Positions 47,847 to 57,096 of a DNA stretch of 64,000 nucleotides are shown piece by piece. Made by a program: the position numbers and the translations under genes. The stretch lies in NCBI RefSeq assembly GCF_003327285.1, contig NZ_KZ848475.1, positions 124,001-188,000 on the forward strand, written 5' to 3'. The stretch's first letter is position 1. Each line of letters begins with the position of its first letter. The stretch comes from Microbacterium sorbitolivorans. Its GTDB lineage: Bacteria; Actinomycetota; Actinomycetes; Actinomycetales; Microbacteriaceae. The notes under the pieces were generated by a model. It was not told the origin of the DNA, made no database searches, and was given only the letters and a program-made list of their open reading frames with translations.

Positions 47847-49952
47847 TCAGCTCTCCTGTGCCTGGATGGCGGTGATGACGACGGTGTTGACGATGTCGTC
47901 GACGAGCGCGCCGCGAGACAGGTCGTTGATGGGTCGGTTGAGGCCCTGCAGCACGGGGCCGATCGCGACGGCGCCGGCCGAGCGCTGCACGGCCTTGTAG
48001 GTGTTGTTGCCCGTGTTGAGATCCGGGAAGACGAACACGGTCGCCCGACCCGCGACGGCGGATCCGGGCATCTTCGCCTTCGCGACGGCGACGTCGGCCG
48101 CCGCGTCGTACTGAATCGGGCCCTCGATCGGCAGCTCCGGCGCGCGCTCACGCGCGAGCCGGGTCGCCTCGCGAACCTTCTCGACGTCGGCGCCGGATCC
48201 GGATTCGCCGGTCGAGTACGAGAGCATCGCGACCCGAGGCTCAATACCGAACTGCGCGGCGGTGCCCGCGGACGAGATCGCGATGTCGCTCAGCTGCTCG
48301 CTCGACGGATCCGGGATCACGGCGCAGTCGCCGTAGACGAGCACGCGGTCGGCGAGCGCCATGAGGAACACGCTCGAGACGACCGAGACGCCTGGGCGGG
48401 TCTTGATGATCTCGAACGAGGGCCGGATCGTGTGGGCCGTCGTGTGCGCGGCGCCGGACACCATGCCGTCGGCGTCGCCCATGTGCACCATCATCGTGCC
48501 GAAGTACGACACGTCGGTCACGAGGTCGGCGGCCTTGTCGTACGTCATTCCCTTGTGGGCGCGCAGGCGCGCGTACTCGGTCGCGAAGCGGTCGACGTAG
48601 ACGGGGTCGAAGGGGCTGAGCACCGCCGCCTCGCGGATGTCGAGGCCGAGCTCAATCGCGCGGGCGCGAACCTCGAACGGCTCGCCGAGGATCGTGAGCT
48701 TGGCCACGCCGCGCTCCAGCAGGATCGCGGCGGCCTTGAGGATGCGGTCGTCGCCGCCCTCGGGCAGGACGATGTGGCGGCGGTCGGCACGGGCGCGCTC
48801 CATGAGCTGGTGCTGGAACATGATCGGCGTCACGACGGTCGCGTTCGCGACGCCGAGCACGCGCACGAGCTCGGTGATGTCGACGCTCTGCTCGAACAGG
48901 CTGAGGGCGCGGTTGTAGCGCTGCGGGCTCGACGCTGCCAGACGGCCGCGCGCCGACATGATGCGCATCGCCGTCGGGTAGGTGTCGCCCGCCGCGCGGA
49001 TGATCGGGATCGACGTCGCGAGGCCGTCGACGAGGCGCTGGAGCGGCTCGGGGATCTCGAAGGGGCCGTTCAACACGATGCCGGCGAGCGACGGGAAGGT
49101 GCCCGAGCTGTTGGCGCTCAGCGCCGCCAGAAGCGCGTCGCCGCGGTCGGCGGCGATGAGCACGACGTCGCCCTCGTCGAGGCGCGGCAGGATGTTCGCC
49201 ATCGACATGCCGGCGACGGTGACGCCGAGCGCCTCGCGGGCGAGGAGCTCCTCGTCGCCCTTCACGAGCTCGCCGTCGACGGCGCGCAGCACGTCGGCCA
49301 TCGTGGGCGCGACCAGCAGGCGGTCCTCCGGCAGGGCCCAGACCGGGGCGCCGGGCGTGTGCTGCGCGACGGCTTCGATGATGTCGTCGGTGTGGTCGGC
49401 GTGAGCGCGGTTCACGACCGTCGCGGCCAGCTCGGCGTTGCCTCGGCGAAGCTCGCCCACGGCGAGCGAGGCGAGCTGCCCGATCTGCTGGGCGGTGCGC
49501 GCCTCGGTGGATCCGAGCCGCTCGGTGTGCCCCTGCAGCTGGCGGCCGCTGAGCACGAGCAGGACGGGCGTCGCGAGGTTCGCCGCGATGCGGGCGTTGA
49601 ACGCCAGCTCGGCGGGGCTGCCGACATCGGTGTAGTCGCTGCCGAGCACCACGACGGCGTCGCACTGCGCCGCAACCCGAGTGTAGTGCTCGACGATCTT
49701 GACGAGCGCGGCCTCCGGATCCGCCCGCACGTCGTCGTAGGTCGCGCCGATGCATTCGTCGTACGCGAGGTCAACGCCGTCGTGATCGAGCAGCATCTCG
49801 AGCACATAGTCGCGCTCAGCGGTCGAACGCGCGATCGCGCGGAAGACTCCGACGCGGGGCGTGACCCTGCTCAGCGAATCGAGAACACCGAGGGCCACGG
49901 TCGATTTGCCGGAATGACCCTCTGCAGACGTGATGTAGATGCTTCTCGCCAC
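47847..49952 (-). CDS. pta: Phosphate acetyltransferase (long form)
   Basis: 701 residues. N-terminal P-loop domain with SAEGHSGKST (about 9-18), then a DRTGG domain, and the PTA_PTB catalytic domain from about 380 with DGMVSGAAHTTA and SVFLM. Interconverts acetyl-CoA and acetyl phosphate. GTG start with no clear ribosome site; other starts upstream run into the SRP RNA gene. Operon pta-ackA. Confidence 0.92.
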   Translation of the reverse strand: MARSIYITSAEGHSGKSTVALGVLDSLSRVTPRVGVFRAIARSTAERDYVLEMLLDHDGVDLAYDECIGATYDDVRADPEAALVKIVEHYTRVAAQCDAVVVLGSDYTDVGSPAELAFNARIAANLATPVLLVLSGRQLQGHTERLGSTEARTAQQIGQLASLAVGELRRGNAELAATVVNRAHADHTDDIIEAVAQHTPGAPVWALPEDRLLVAPTMADVLRAVDGELVKGDEELLAREALGVTVAGMSMANILPRLDEGDVVLIAADRGDALLAALSANSSGTFPSLAGIVLNGPFEIPEPLQRLVDGLATSIPIIRAAGDTYPTAMRIMSARGRLAASSPQRYNRALSLFEQSVDITELVRVLGVANATVVTPIMFQHQLMERARADRRHIVLPEGGDDRILKAAAILLERGVAKLTILGEPFEVRARAIELGLDIREAAVLSPFDPVYVDRFATEYARLRAHKGMTYDKAADLVTDVSYFGTMMVHMGDADGMVSGAAHTTAHTIRPSFEIIKTRPGVSVVSSVFLMALADRVLVYGDCAVIPDPSSEQLSDIAISSAGTAAQFGIEPRVAMLSYSTGESGSGADVEKVREATRLARERAPELPIEGPIQYDAAADVAVAKAKMPGSAVAGRATVFVFPDLNTGNNTYKAVQRSAGAVAIGPVLQGLNRPINDLSRGALVDDIVNTVVITAIQAQES

Positions 49953-50015
49953 GGGGACCACGCTACCCCGGGCGGCCCCGCCCTGGACGCGTTCGGGGCA
50001 AGAATCAGGGGGTAC

Positions 50016-50109
50016 AAAAAAGACTCTCCGCGTACCCAACAGAGCCCGGTTACCCTTGCTACGTTTCCGTCCTGGGGGAGTTGGCCTGGGTGTCGTCACG
50101 CGGAGAGCC
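50016..50109 (-). ncRNA. ffs: SRP RNA (small bacterial type, 4.5S-like)
   Basis: On the minus strand a 10-bp stem CTCTCCGCGT (50098-50107) / ACGCGGAGAG (50024-50033) encloses the SRP domain IV hallmark CCCAGGAC...GTAGCAAGGG. The symmetric loop (CAGG / AGCA) is intact and the tip is ACG-GAAA-CGT, a GNRA tetraloop. After the closing stem comes TCTTTTTT, so the RNA ends in a natural terminator. Length about 94 nt. A TAGGCT lies suitably upstream as a -10. It sits between pta and moxR. Confidence 0.88.
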
Positions 50110-50161
50110 GATACCAGCCTAACAGGGTCATCGGGCTCTTTCCGACACTAGGCTGAGAGCG

Positions 50162-51130
50162 ATGTCTGAGACGACGCTGACGCCAGAGCAGTTCCACGCG
50201 GCCACCGAGCAGATCACCGCCAATATGCGCCGGGTGATCGACGGGAAGGACCACGCGATACAGGCCGTGGTCGTCGCGATCCTCGCGGAGGGCCACCTGC
50301 TCATCGAGGACGTGCCGGGCGTCGGCAAGACGGTGCTCGCCCGCGCGCTCGCGTCGTCGATCCACGCCGAGGTGCGACGGATCCAGTTCACGCCCGATCT
50401 GCTGCCGGGCGACGTCACGGGCGTCAGCATTTTCAACCCCGTGAGCCGTACCTTCGACTTCTCGCGCGGCGCGGTGTTCGCGAACGTCGTCATCGCCGAC
50501 GAGATCAACCGCTCGTCGCCCAAGACGCAGTCGGCGCTGCTCGAGGCGATGGAAGAGCGCCAGGTGTCGGTCGACGGCGTCACCCACGCGCTGCCGACCC
50601 CGTTCCTCGTCGTGGCGACGCAGAACCCGCTCGAGATGGACGGCACCTACGCGCTCCCCGAGGCCCAGCTCGACCGCTTCATGATGCGCACGTCGATGGG
50701 CTACCCCGACACCGACGCCGAGCAGCTGATGCTGCGCCAGCGCGACACCGGCAACCCGCTCGCAGACCTCCGCCCCGTGATCGACCTCGACGGCGTCGGC
50801 CGCCTCATCGACTTCGTGCGCCGCGTGCACGTGTCGCCCGTCGTCGAGCGCTACGCCGTGCTGCTCGCGCAGGCGACCCGATCCCACGAGGCCCTCCGCC
50901 TCGGCGCGAGCCCCCGCGCCACGCTGCAGCTCGTGCGCGCCGCGAAGGCGCGCGCCGCCCTGCAGGGTCGCGCCTTCGTCGTTCCCGATGACATCGCGGG
51001 CCTCGTCCGCCCCGTCTTCGCGCACCGCCTGATCCCCGCGCACCGGCCCGCGTCGGTTCACGGCTCGGATCCGGTCGTCGCGGCGCTCGACGAGATCCTC
51101 CAGCGCATCGCTGTCCCCGCCTCGGCATGA
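50162..51130 (+). CDS. moxR: MoxR-family AAA+ ATPase
   Basis: 322 residues. Walker A VPGVGKTVL (about 44-52), Walker B VVIADEINRS and sensor with ATQNPLEMDGTYALPEAQLDRF (split: ATQNPLEMDG, TYALPEAQLDRF). These ATPases act as chaperones for the DUF58 partner. Stop overlaps the DUF58 start (ATGA); the three genes downstream of the SRP RNA form one operon. Confidence 0.93.
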   Translation: MSETTLTPEQFHAATEQITANMRRVIDGKDHAIQAVVVAILAEGHLLIEDVPGVGKTVLARALASSIHAEVRRIQFTPDLLPGDVTGVSIFNPVSRTFDFSRGAVFANVVIADEINRSSPKTQSALLEAMEERQVSVDGVTHALPTPFLVVATQNPLEMDGTYALPEAQLDRFMMRTSMGYPDTDAEQLMLRQRDTGNPLADLRPVIDLDGVGRLIDFVRRVHVSPVVERYAVLLAQATRSHEALRLGASPRATLQLVRAAKARAALQGRAFVVPDDIAGLVRPVFAHRLIPAHRPASVHGSDPVVAALDEILQRIAVPASA

Positions 51131-52209
51131 CGACGATCGGCGCGCGGTTCCGCCCCACGTGGCGCGGTATCGGCATGCTCGCCGTCGCCCTGTTCTTCAC
51201 CATCGCCGGCATCGCGTTCTCGCGCATCGAGCTCGTCTATCTCGCCACGGCGCTCGCGCTCGCGGTGATCCTCGCGTGGCTCGCGGTCGCGATCGCCCGC
51301 GCGCCGAGGAGCGTCGAGCGGAACCCCGAGGCCGACCTCGTCGCCGCCGGCGACCCCCTCCGGATCCTCACCCGCATCGACACCCGCGCGGCCTTCGACG
51401 ACGCGCGGGAGCTCGTCTCCCCCGGCCTCGCACTCGTCTCGTCGAGCCGCAACGCCGCGGGCCTCGCGAGCGTCGTCGTGCCCGCGCGGCGCGGCGTACA
51501 CCGCGTCGGTCCGCTGCGCCTCGAGCGGCTCGCGCCGTTCGGGGCCGCGATTCGCCGCCTCTCGGCCGGCGGATCCATCGACATCGTCGCGGTGCCGCCC
51601 ATCGTCGCGCTCGCGCCGCTGCGGTCGGCCGGATCCGCGGGCGACGATGCCGCGCGCCCCGGCCCCCACGGGCAGGGCACCGACAACCTCATCCCCCGGC
51701 CGTACGCGCCCGGCGACTCCATCCGGCGCGTGCACTGGCGCGCCTCCGCGCACCACGGCGACCTCATGGTGCGAGAGGAGGAGCGGGAGCAGACCGCGTC
51801 GGCAACGGTCGTGATCGACACGGATCCGACGAGCTGGCCCGATGCCGACGCGTTCGACCGCGCGCTCAGCGCGCTCGTCTCGATCGCCGCCCGCCTGCAC
51901 GGCGATGGCTTCCTCGTGTCGGTTCGCACGAGCGGCGGATCCGTGCTCGGCGATATCGCCCGCGCCGCCGATCTCGAGCGCGTGCTCGTCGCGTGCGCGC
52001 GCCTCGAGACGAGCGAGGCCCCGCTCGCGCGCTTCGTCGAGACCGGCGTCGTCGTCGCGATCGGCCGCGCCTCCTGGGCGCCCACGACGCCCGCGCCGCA
52101 CATCCTGCTCGCGCCCGCGCCCGTCGCCTCCCCCGGCTGGCGGCAGGCGCCCCTCGGCGACGACATCGCCGAGTCGTGGGCCGCCGCGATCTCCGAGGTG
52201 CCGCGATGA
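51127..52209 (+). CDS. DUF58 domain membrane protein
   Basis: 360 residues. Two N-terminal transmembrane helices (about 14-32, 36-57), then a beta domain and the DUF58 signature RPYAPGDSIRRVHWRAS (about 198-214). A VWA-like fold follows. Partner of MoxR; function in envelope integrity is inferred from the family's gene neighbourhoods. Overlaps moxR and tgpA by 4 bp each. Confidence 0.88.
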   Translation: MTTIGARFRPTWRGIGMLAVALFFTIAGIAFSRIELVYLATALALAVILAWLAVAIARAPRSVERNPEADLVAAGDPLRILTRIDTRAAFDDARELVSPGLALVSSSRNAAGLASVVVPARRGVHRVGPLRLERLAPFGAAIRRLSAGGSIDIVAVPPIVALAPLRSAGSAGDDAARPGPHGQGTDNLIPRPYAPGDSIRRVHWRASAHHGDLMVREEEREQTASATVVIDTDPTSWPDADAFDRALSALVSIAARLHGDGFLVSVRTSGGSVLGDIARAADLERVLVACARLETSEAPLARFVETGVVVAIGRASWAPTTPAPHILLAPAPVASPGWRQAPLGDDIAESWAAAISEVPR

Positions 52210-54344
52210 ACAAGCCCCGGATCCTGCCCCATCTCGCGGTGATCGCCGCCCTCGTGACCGCGATCCTGCCGCTCACGACGCTGCTCGACACGGGCTGGTT
52301 CGTCGCCTCCGTCGCGATCATCGTCGCGATCGTCGCCGTCGGCTACGCCGGCCGCTGGGTGCGCGGATCCGTCGCCATCTCGGCGCAGGCGCTCGTGTGG
52401 TTCGTCGGGATCTGGTGGGCATATCCCGGCGGGATCGGCGACCTCGTCGGCATCGGCGGCTGGGGCCTGCCCCGCGTGCTCGAGTCGGCGGGCGCGCAGA
52501 TCCTGACGAGCGTCGCCCCCGTCGCCGTGGGCGCGCCCCTGCGCTTCGCCCTCGTCGGCGCGATCGGCCTGCTCGCGATCCTCGTCGACGCCTCCGCGAA
52601 CTCGTGGCGCATGCCGCTCGTGTCGGCGCTGCCGCTCGCGGCGGTCTTCATCGCGCCGCAGATCGCGGTGCCGCGCGACGACCACCTTCTCTACGCGATC
52701 GTCTTCGCGATCGCCCTGCTGCTCCTGATCGCGTCCCGCGGATCCGCCGAGCCGCGCAGGCGCTCGAGCGTCGCGGCCGTCGCGATCGTCGTCGTCGCGG
52801 CCTGCGTCGCCGTCGTCGCGGCGCCGCTCGTGCCCTACGCGCCCACGACCGGCATTGCCCTCTACACGCGCCCGACGAGCGTCGACGTCTCGATCGAGCT
52901 CGGCGACGACCTGCGCAATCGCTCGAACGTCGAGGTGATGCAGGTGCGCACCAACCTGCTCGTCGCGCCGTACCTGCGGCTCGCGACGCACACCGGCTTC
53001 GGCGACGACGGCTGGCAGGTCGACACGGGCGGCACCACGCCGCTTTCCGAGGGCTTCGACGACGTCGAGGTCGCCGACGGCATCGAGTCCACCGCCCGCA
53101 CGACGTGGGTCGACCAGGTGCGGCTCGATACCCTGTTTCTGCCGCTGCCCGAGAACACCTTCGACGTCGACGGCGCCGGCGACGGCTGGCAGATCCTGGC
53201 AAGCAACCGCACGGCGCGCACATCGAGCGGCACGACCCAGGGCATCGACTACGCGGCGCGCTCGATCGACCTCTCGCCCACGCGCGAGCAGTTCGAGGCG
53301 CTGCGGACGACGGGCGCGCCCGATGCCGCGCTTGAGCTGACCGACGAGGTCTTAAGCGGCACGATCGGCAGCACTGCCGCGACCGTGACCGCCGATGCCC
53401 GCACCCCCTACGACCGCGCCATCGCGCTGCAGTCGTGGCTGCGCTCGAGCGAGTTCACCTACTCGCTCGATACCCCCGTGACCGACGGCTTCGACGGCAG
53501 CGACGCCGAGGCGATCGAGACCTTCCTCGAGGTGCGCGAGGGCTATTGCGTGCACTTCGCGAGCGCGTTCACGCTCATGGCGCGCTCGGTGGGGCTCCCC
53601 ACCCGCATCGCCGTCGGCTATCTGCCGGGCGTCGCGACGGGCGATCGCGTCGACGGCCGCCCCGTCTACTCGGTGACCGCCGACCGCCTGCACGCCTGGC
53701 CCGAGGTGTACTTCGACGACATCGGGTGGACCCAGTTCGATCCCACGCCCTCGGTCGCGCAGGCGCAGAACGTCACCGCGGTCGAGAGCGACCCCTCGGA
53801 TCCGGAGCCCGAGGCTCCCGCTCCCTCCGCCGCCGCGGAGGACGAGCCCGAGCCGCAGGCGACCGAGACCGCGTCGGCGACCCCGACGCCGACCGAGACT
53901 GCGGCGACGACGCCCCAGGCCGAGCGCGACGACGCGAACCCCTGGTGGATCCTCGTCGTCGCCGCCGCGATTATCGTGCTCGGCGCGCTCCCCTGGGCCG
54001 CGCGCCGGGTCACCCGCGCGCTCCGCCTCGCGGCCGCTCGCCGAGGCGACGCCGTCGCGGCGTGGCGCGAGGTCGTCGCGATGGTCGACGACGCTCGGAT
54101 CCCCCGGGGCCGCGCCCTCTCGGAGCGCGCGCTCGCGCGGGCGCTGCTCGCGGATCCGGTGCGCCTCGCGCCCGCGGGGCCGGAGGCTACGGCGCTCGCG
54201 GCGCTGCTCGGGGCCGTCGAGCGCGCGCGGTACAGCGGATCCGCCGCGGGCGCGGGTGACCTGTCGCCGCACCTGCGCGCCTTGGCGCCGGCCCTGCGGC
54301 CGGCCTGGCGGGGCCTCGCGCCGCGCTCGCTCTGGCGCCGCTAA
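52206..54344 (+). CDS. Transglutaminase-like membrane protein (TgpA type)
   Basis: 712 residues. About six N-terminal helices (1-220), an extracellular transglutaminase core with the Cys in EGYCVHFASAFTLMARSVG, His in HAWPEVYFDD and following Asp, then a Pro/Glu/Thr-rich linker, a last helix (about 580-600) and a DUF4129 cytoplasmic tail. The catalytic triad seems complete. Cross-linking or peptidase action at the cell surface is the usual guess. Last gene of moxR-DUF58-tgpA. Confidence 0.9.
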   Translation: MNKPRILPHLAVIAALVTAILPLTTLLDTGWFVASVAIIVAIVAVGYAGRWVRGSVAISAQALVWFVGIWWAYPGGIGDLVGIGGWGLPRVLESAGAQILTSVAPVAVGAPLRFALVGAIGLLAILVDASANSWRMPLVSALPLAAVFIAPQIAVPRDDHLLYAIVFAIALLLLIASRGSAEPRRRSSVAAVAIVVVAACVAVVAAPLVPYAPTTGIALYTRPTSVDVSIELGDDLRNRSNVEVMQVRTNLLVAPYLRLATHTGFGDDGWQVDTGGTTPLSEGFDDVEVADGIESTARTTWVDQVRLDTLFLPLPENTFDVDGAGDGWQILASNRTARTSSGTTQGIDYAARSIDLSPTREQFEALRTTGAPDAALELTDEVLSGTIGSTAATVTADARTPYDRAIALQSWLRSSEFTYSLDTPVTDGFDGSDAEAIETFLEVREGYCVHFASAFTLMARSVGLPTRIAVGYLPGVATGDRVDGRPVYSVTADRLHAWPEVYFDDIGWTQFDPTPSVAQAQNVTAVESDPSDPEPEAPAPSAAAEDEPEPQATETASATPTPTETAATTPQAERDDANPWWILVVAAAIIVLGALPWAARRVTRALRLAAARRGDAVAAWREVVAMVDDARIPRGRALSERALARALLADPVRLAPAGPEATALAALLGAVERARYSGSAAGAGDLSPHLRALAPALRPAWRGLAPRSLWRR

Positions 54345-54350
54345 CACCAC

Positions 54351-54379
54351 AAAAGCCCGACCTGACCGGTCGGGCTTTT
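54351..54379 (+). terminator. Terminator of moxR-DUF58-tgpA
   Basis: AAAAGCCCGACC / GGTCGGGCTTTT 12-bp perfect stem, 5-nt loop, T-run; 6 bases past the stop. Also in place to terminate the tRNA-Ser gene on the other strand. Confidence 0.92.
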
Positions 54380-54387
54380 GCGATATA

Positions 54388-54479
54388 TGGCGGTGCCTAG
54401 GGGATTTGAACCCCTGATGCAAGTTACCCCGCATACACGGATTCCAGCCGTGCTCCTTAGGCCGCTCGGACAAGGCACC
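54388..54479 (-). tRNA. tRNA-Ser (anticodon GGA)
   Basis: Class II cloverleaf with long variable arm. Acceptor GGTGCCT/AGGCACC, discriminator G, CCA encoded. Anticodon stem CACGG/CCGTG surrounds CTGGAAT, anticodon GGA. T arm AGGGGTTCAAATCCCCT. Confidence 0.95.
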
Positions 54480-54553
54480 GTCGAATAGTCTACGACATCG
54501 GCACCCGTGCCCTCGACCGCGCGCACCCCGGGCGTGGCACGGGGCGGGCGCGA

Positions 54554-55819
54554 TCAGCTCGCGTCTTCGGGCGCCTCGGTCTCGTCCGTGGCGGGCTCGT
54601 CGGTCTCGTCTTCGGCCGGCTCGTCCTCGGTGCTCGGGAGGTCGCCGTCCGGGAAGTCGAGGGCGAGCTCGCCCGACGAGAACGAGGCGGTGGGGTCGAC
54701 GCCCTCCTTCAGCGTCGCTTCGCGCTCGACCATCGTCGTCTGGCCCGCGACGCTCAGCGTGAGCGTCGTCGTGCCGACGGGCACCGAGACGTAGTCGATG
54801 TGGCCGGGGCCGTCGAAGCTGCTCCGCGAGGTGTCGGCCTCGGCGATCGAAATCGCCGCCTGCTCGTCGTTCGAGTTCACGGCCAGGTCGAATTGGAAGG
54901 ATTCGATCCGCAGATCGCCCCAGCTCTCGTCGCTCGACTTGTTGATGTCGTAGGTCCAGTCAATGGCCGCCCAGGTGCGTCCCTCGGGCGCCCAGCCCTT
55001 CTCGGGCTGCCACGGCGTGAGCTCGACCGAGTCGATCTGCACGTCGTAGGAGACGGTGTCGACGATGTCCTGCTCCAGCCAGTCGAGCCAGGTCTGGAAC
55101 TCCGACGAGTCGATCTTCAGCACGTGGTGCGGCTCCTGGCGCGTGACGTCGCGGTAGTAGGTGGCCGTCACCGGGTCGTCGGCGCGCTCGCCCGTCAGCA
55201 GGTCGACGAACTGGTCGTGACCGTCGGACGAGACGACGAGCTGTGCCGAGCCGTCGGCTGGCACCGAGAGCAGGATGCGGTCGGCATCGCTCCCCCGCAG
55301 CTCGGCCACGTGGGTCTGCGTGCCGTTGATCTTGAGCGACAGGTCGGTCGACGGCGCGCCCTCGGTGTCAGACGCGACGAACGCGAAGTCGATCACGCGG
55401 AGCACCTCGCCCTCGGCCGGGCCGTAGGGCAGGATCTCGGTCGTGGCCTCGTCGTACTTCTGCTCGAGGCCCACGGCGTCGGCGTCGATATCGCTGAGCT
55501 CGTCGACCTGGTTGATCGTCAGTGTGCCGGCGGGCGTCGTGACGGTCTTGTTCGTCGGCCGGACGGTGTTCACCGTCGTCAGGTCCTTCGAGACGCCCTG
55601 GTAGAAGAAGCCCGACGTGACGCGGTACTCGTAATTGGGCTCGGGCGTTTCCGTCTCCTGCGGTTCGTCGGTGTCGCCGGACAGCGCCGCGTCCTGCGTC
55701 TCGTCGCCGTCGCTGAAGCTCGCGGCATCGTCGTCTGCGGCGCAGCCGGTCAGCAGCAGCGCCGACAGCGCCGTCAGGCCGATTCCGGTGCGGATCCAGG
55801 TCGTTCGTGTGTGGAGCAT
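54554..55819 (-). CDS. Putative surface lipoprotein
   Basis: 421 residues. Signal with lipobox LLTGC (Cys about 26), an acidic Asp/Glu/Thr linker, then three or so beta-rich regions without a family I can name. Aromatic and Asp-rich patterns such as WAAIDWTYDINKSS suggest an extracellular binding role. The C-terminus is again acidic with PAEDETDEPATDETEAP. Directly downstream (minus strand) of the sigma factor and kinase genes, with 77 bases between; may be one of their targets. Confidence 0.72.
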   Translation of the reverse strand: MLHTRTTWIRTGIGLTALSALLLTGCAADDDAASFSDGDETQDAALSGDTDEPQETETPEPNYEYRVTSGFFYQGVSKDLTTVNTVRPTNKTVTTPAGTLTINQVDELSDIDADAVGLEQKYDEATTEILPYGPAEGEVLRVIDFAFVASDTEGAPSTDLSLKINGTQTHVAELRGSDADRILLSVPADGSAQLVVSSDGHDQFVDLLTGERADDPVTATYYRDVTRQEPHHVLKIDSSEFQTWLDWLEQDIVDTVSYDVQIDSVELTPWQPEKGWAPEGRTWAAIDWTYDINKSSDESWGDLRIESFQFDLAVNSNDEQAAISIAEADTSRSSFDGPGHIDYVSVPVGTTTLTLSVAGQTTMVEREATLKEGVDPTASFSSGELALDFPDGDLPSTEDEPAEDETDEPATDETEAPEDAS

Positions 55820-55896
55820 GATTTTCCTCTCGGGGCGTTCGGTTACCTATACGTCGCGACCGGGATCCAAAAGGTTGCACGCGACGCGAAAAACTT

Positions 55897-57096
55897 TTAG
55901 CCGCTCACGCGGATGTCGTGTCTGACCTCGAGCTCGGTGCCGTCGGGCGCGACCGCGCGCAGCACAATCTCGGCGGATCCGGCTCCCGTCGCCGTCACCT
56001 CGACGCTGTCTTCGTCGGCCACCTGCCGGTGGTTCGGCAGCGTCCACGCCCACGACGTGGCGCCCTCGACGACCGCGGTGAACTCGGCTCGCTCGCCCAC
56101 CGCGATCTCGTCCGGCCCCTCGATCTCGATCGATGCGCCGCTGACCGCGGACACCGGATCCGGCGACCCCGCCAGGTTCAGCCCCGCGATGAGCCCGCCC
56201 GCGAGCGCCGCGACGACGAGCACCGCGGCGACGATGACGAGGGCCCTGCGGCGGCGCGGCCTCTCCTTCGCCGGCAACGGATCCTCCGCGGGGCGCGCGG
56301 GCTCGGGCTCGGGCGGCGCGAGCGCCTGCTCGACGTCGGCGAGCCACTCGCGCGCGTTGGGGTGGCGCTTCTCGGGCCGCGCGTGCATTCCACGGGCGAG
56401 CACCCTCTTGAGGGCCAACGGGATGCTCGTGCCCTCGGCCAGCCAGCCGATGAGGGCCGACATCGCCCAGATGTCGGCGCGGATGTCGACGACGCCCGGC
56501 CCGTCCTGCTCCGGCGGACGGAACCCGGCCGTGCCGCCCGCGACCGTGAGGCCGGATCCGAGCGCGAGGTCCTTGCACATGCCGAGGTCGGCGAGCACCA
56601 GTCGCTCCTCCGGCCGCACGACGGGGCTCGGCGGGCGGGAGTCGGGCGTGACCCGCCGCGACGACAGCAGGATGTTGCCGGGGCTCAGGTCGCGGTGCAC
56701 GAGGCGTGCCCGGTGGATGTCGGCGACGCCCGCCGCGAGGGGCCGCGCGAGCGCGAGAAGGTCGTCGGTCGTCGCCTTCCATCCCTGCTTGCGCAGGCTC
56801 TCGACGCGCGAGCTCAGGGTGCCGCGGTCGGCATGCTCCATCACGAGGTAGGGCTGGAACTTCTCGGACTCGCCGATGTCGTAGACCGCGACGACGTTCG
56901 CGCCGCCGACGCGCCGGAGCGCCCGCCCCTCCGAGATAAACCGCTCGCGCAGCTCGGGGTTCAGGCTGTGATTCTCGGCGAGGATCTTGATCGCGACGGT
57001 GTCGCCGAGGCGCTCGTCGGTCGCGCGGTGCACGGTCGCGTACGACCCGACCCCGATCGCGGCCTCGACCTCGAAGTGCGCCAGCTTCCAGCTCAT
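55897..57096 (-). CDS. Membrane Ser/Thr protein kinase with extracellular domain
   Basis: 399 residues. Kinase N-lobe Gly loop GVGSYATVH (about 15-23) and VAIK Lys37; catalytic loop HRDLSPGN (D136) has Ser in place of the usual Lys; the metal loop reads DLG (D170) instead of DFG. Then a juxtamembrane Arg cluster (281-284), one helix (285-307) and a C-terminal beta domain of about 80 residues that looks PKD/Ig-like. ATG overlaps the stop of the sigma gene. Likely senses an envelope signal and controls the sigma factor or shared targets. Confidence 0.82.
   Translation of the reverse strand: MSWKLAHFEVEAAIGVGSYATVHRATDERLGDTVAIKILAENHSLNPELRERFISEGRALRRVGGANVVAVYDIGESEKFQPYLVMEHADRGTLSSRVESLRKQGWKATTDDLLALARPLAAGVADIHRARLVHRDLSPGNILLSSRRVTPDSRPPSPVVRPEERLVLADLGMCKDLALGSGLTVAGGTAGFRPPEQDGPGVVDIRADIWAMSALIGWLAEGTSIPLALKRVLARGMHARPEKRHPNAREWLADVEQALAPPEPEPARPAEDPLPAKERPRRRRALVIVAAVLVVAALAGGLIAGLNLAGSPDPVSAVSGASIEIEGPDEIAVGERAEFTAVVEGATSWAWTLPNHRQVADEDSVEVTATGAGSAEIVLRAVAPDGTELEVRHDIRVSG

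Noticed and set aside
54480..54553. Gene between tRNA-Ser and the lipoprotein
   Set aside because: 74 bases without a convincing frame or ribosome site; likely spacer.
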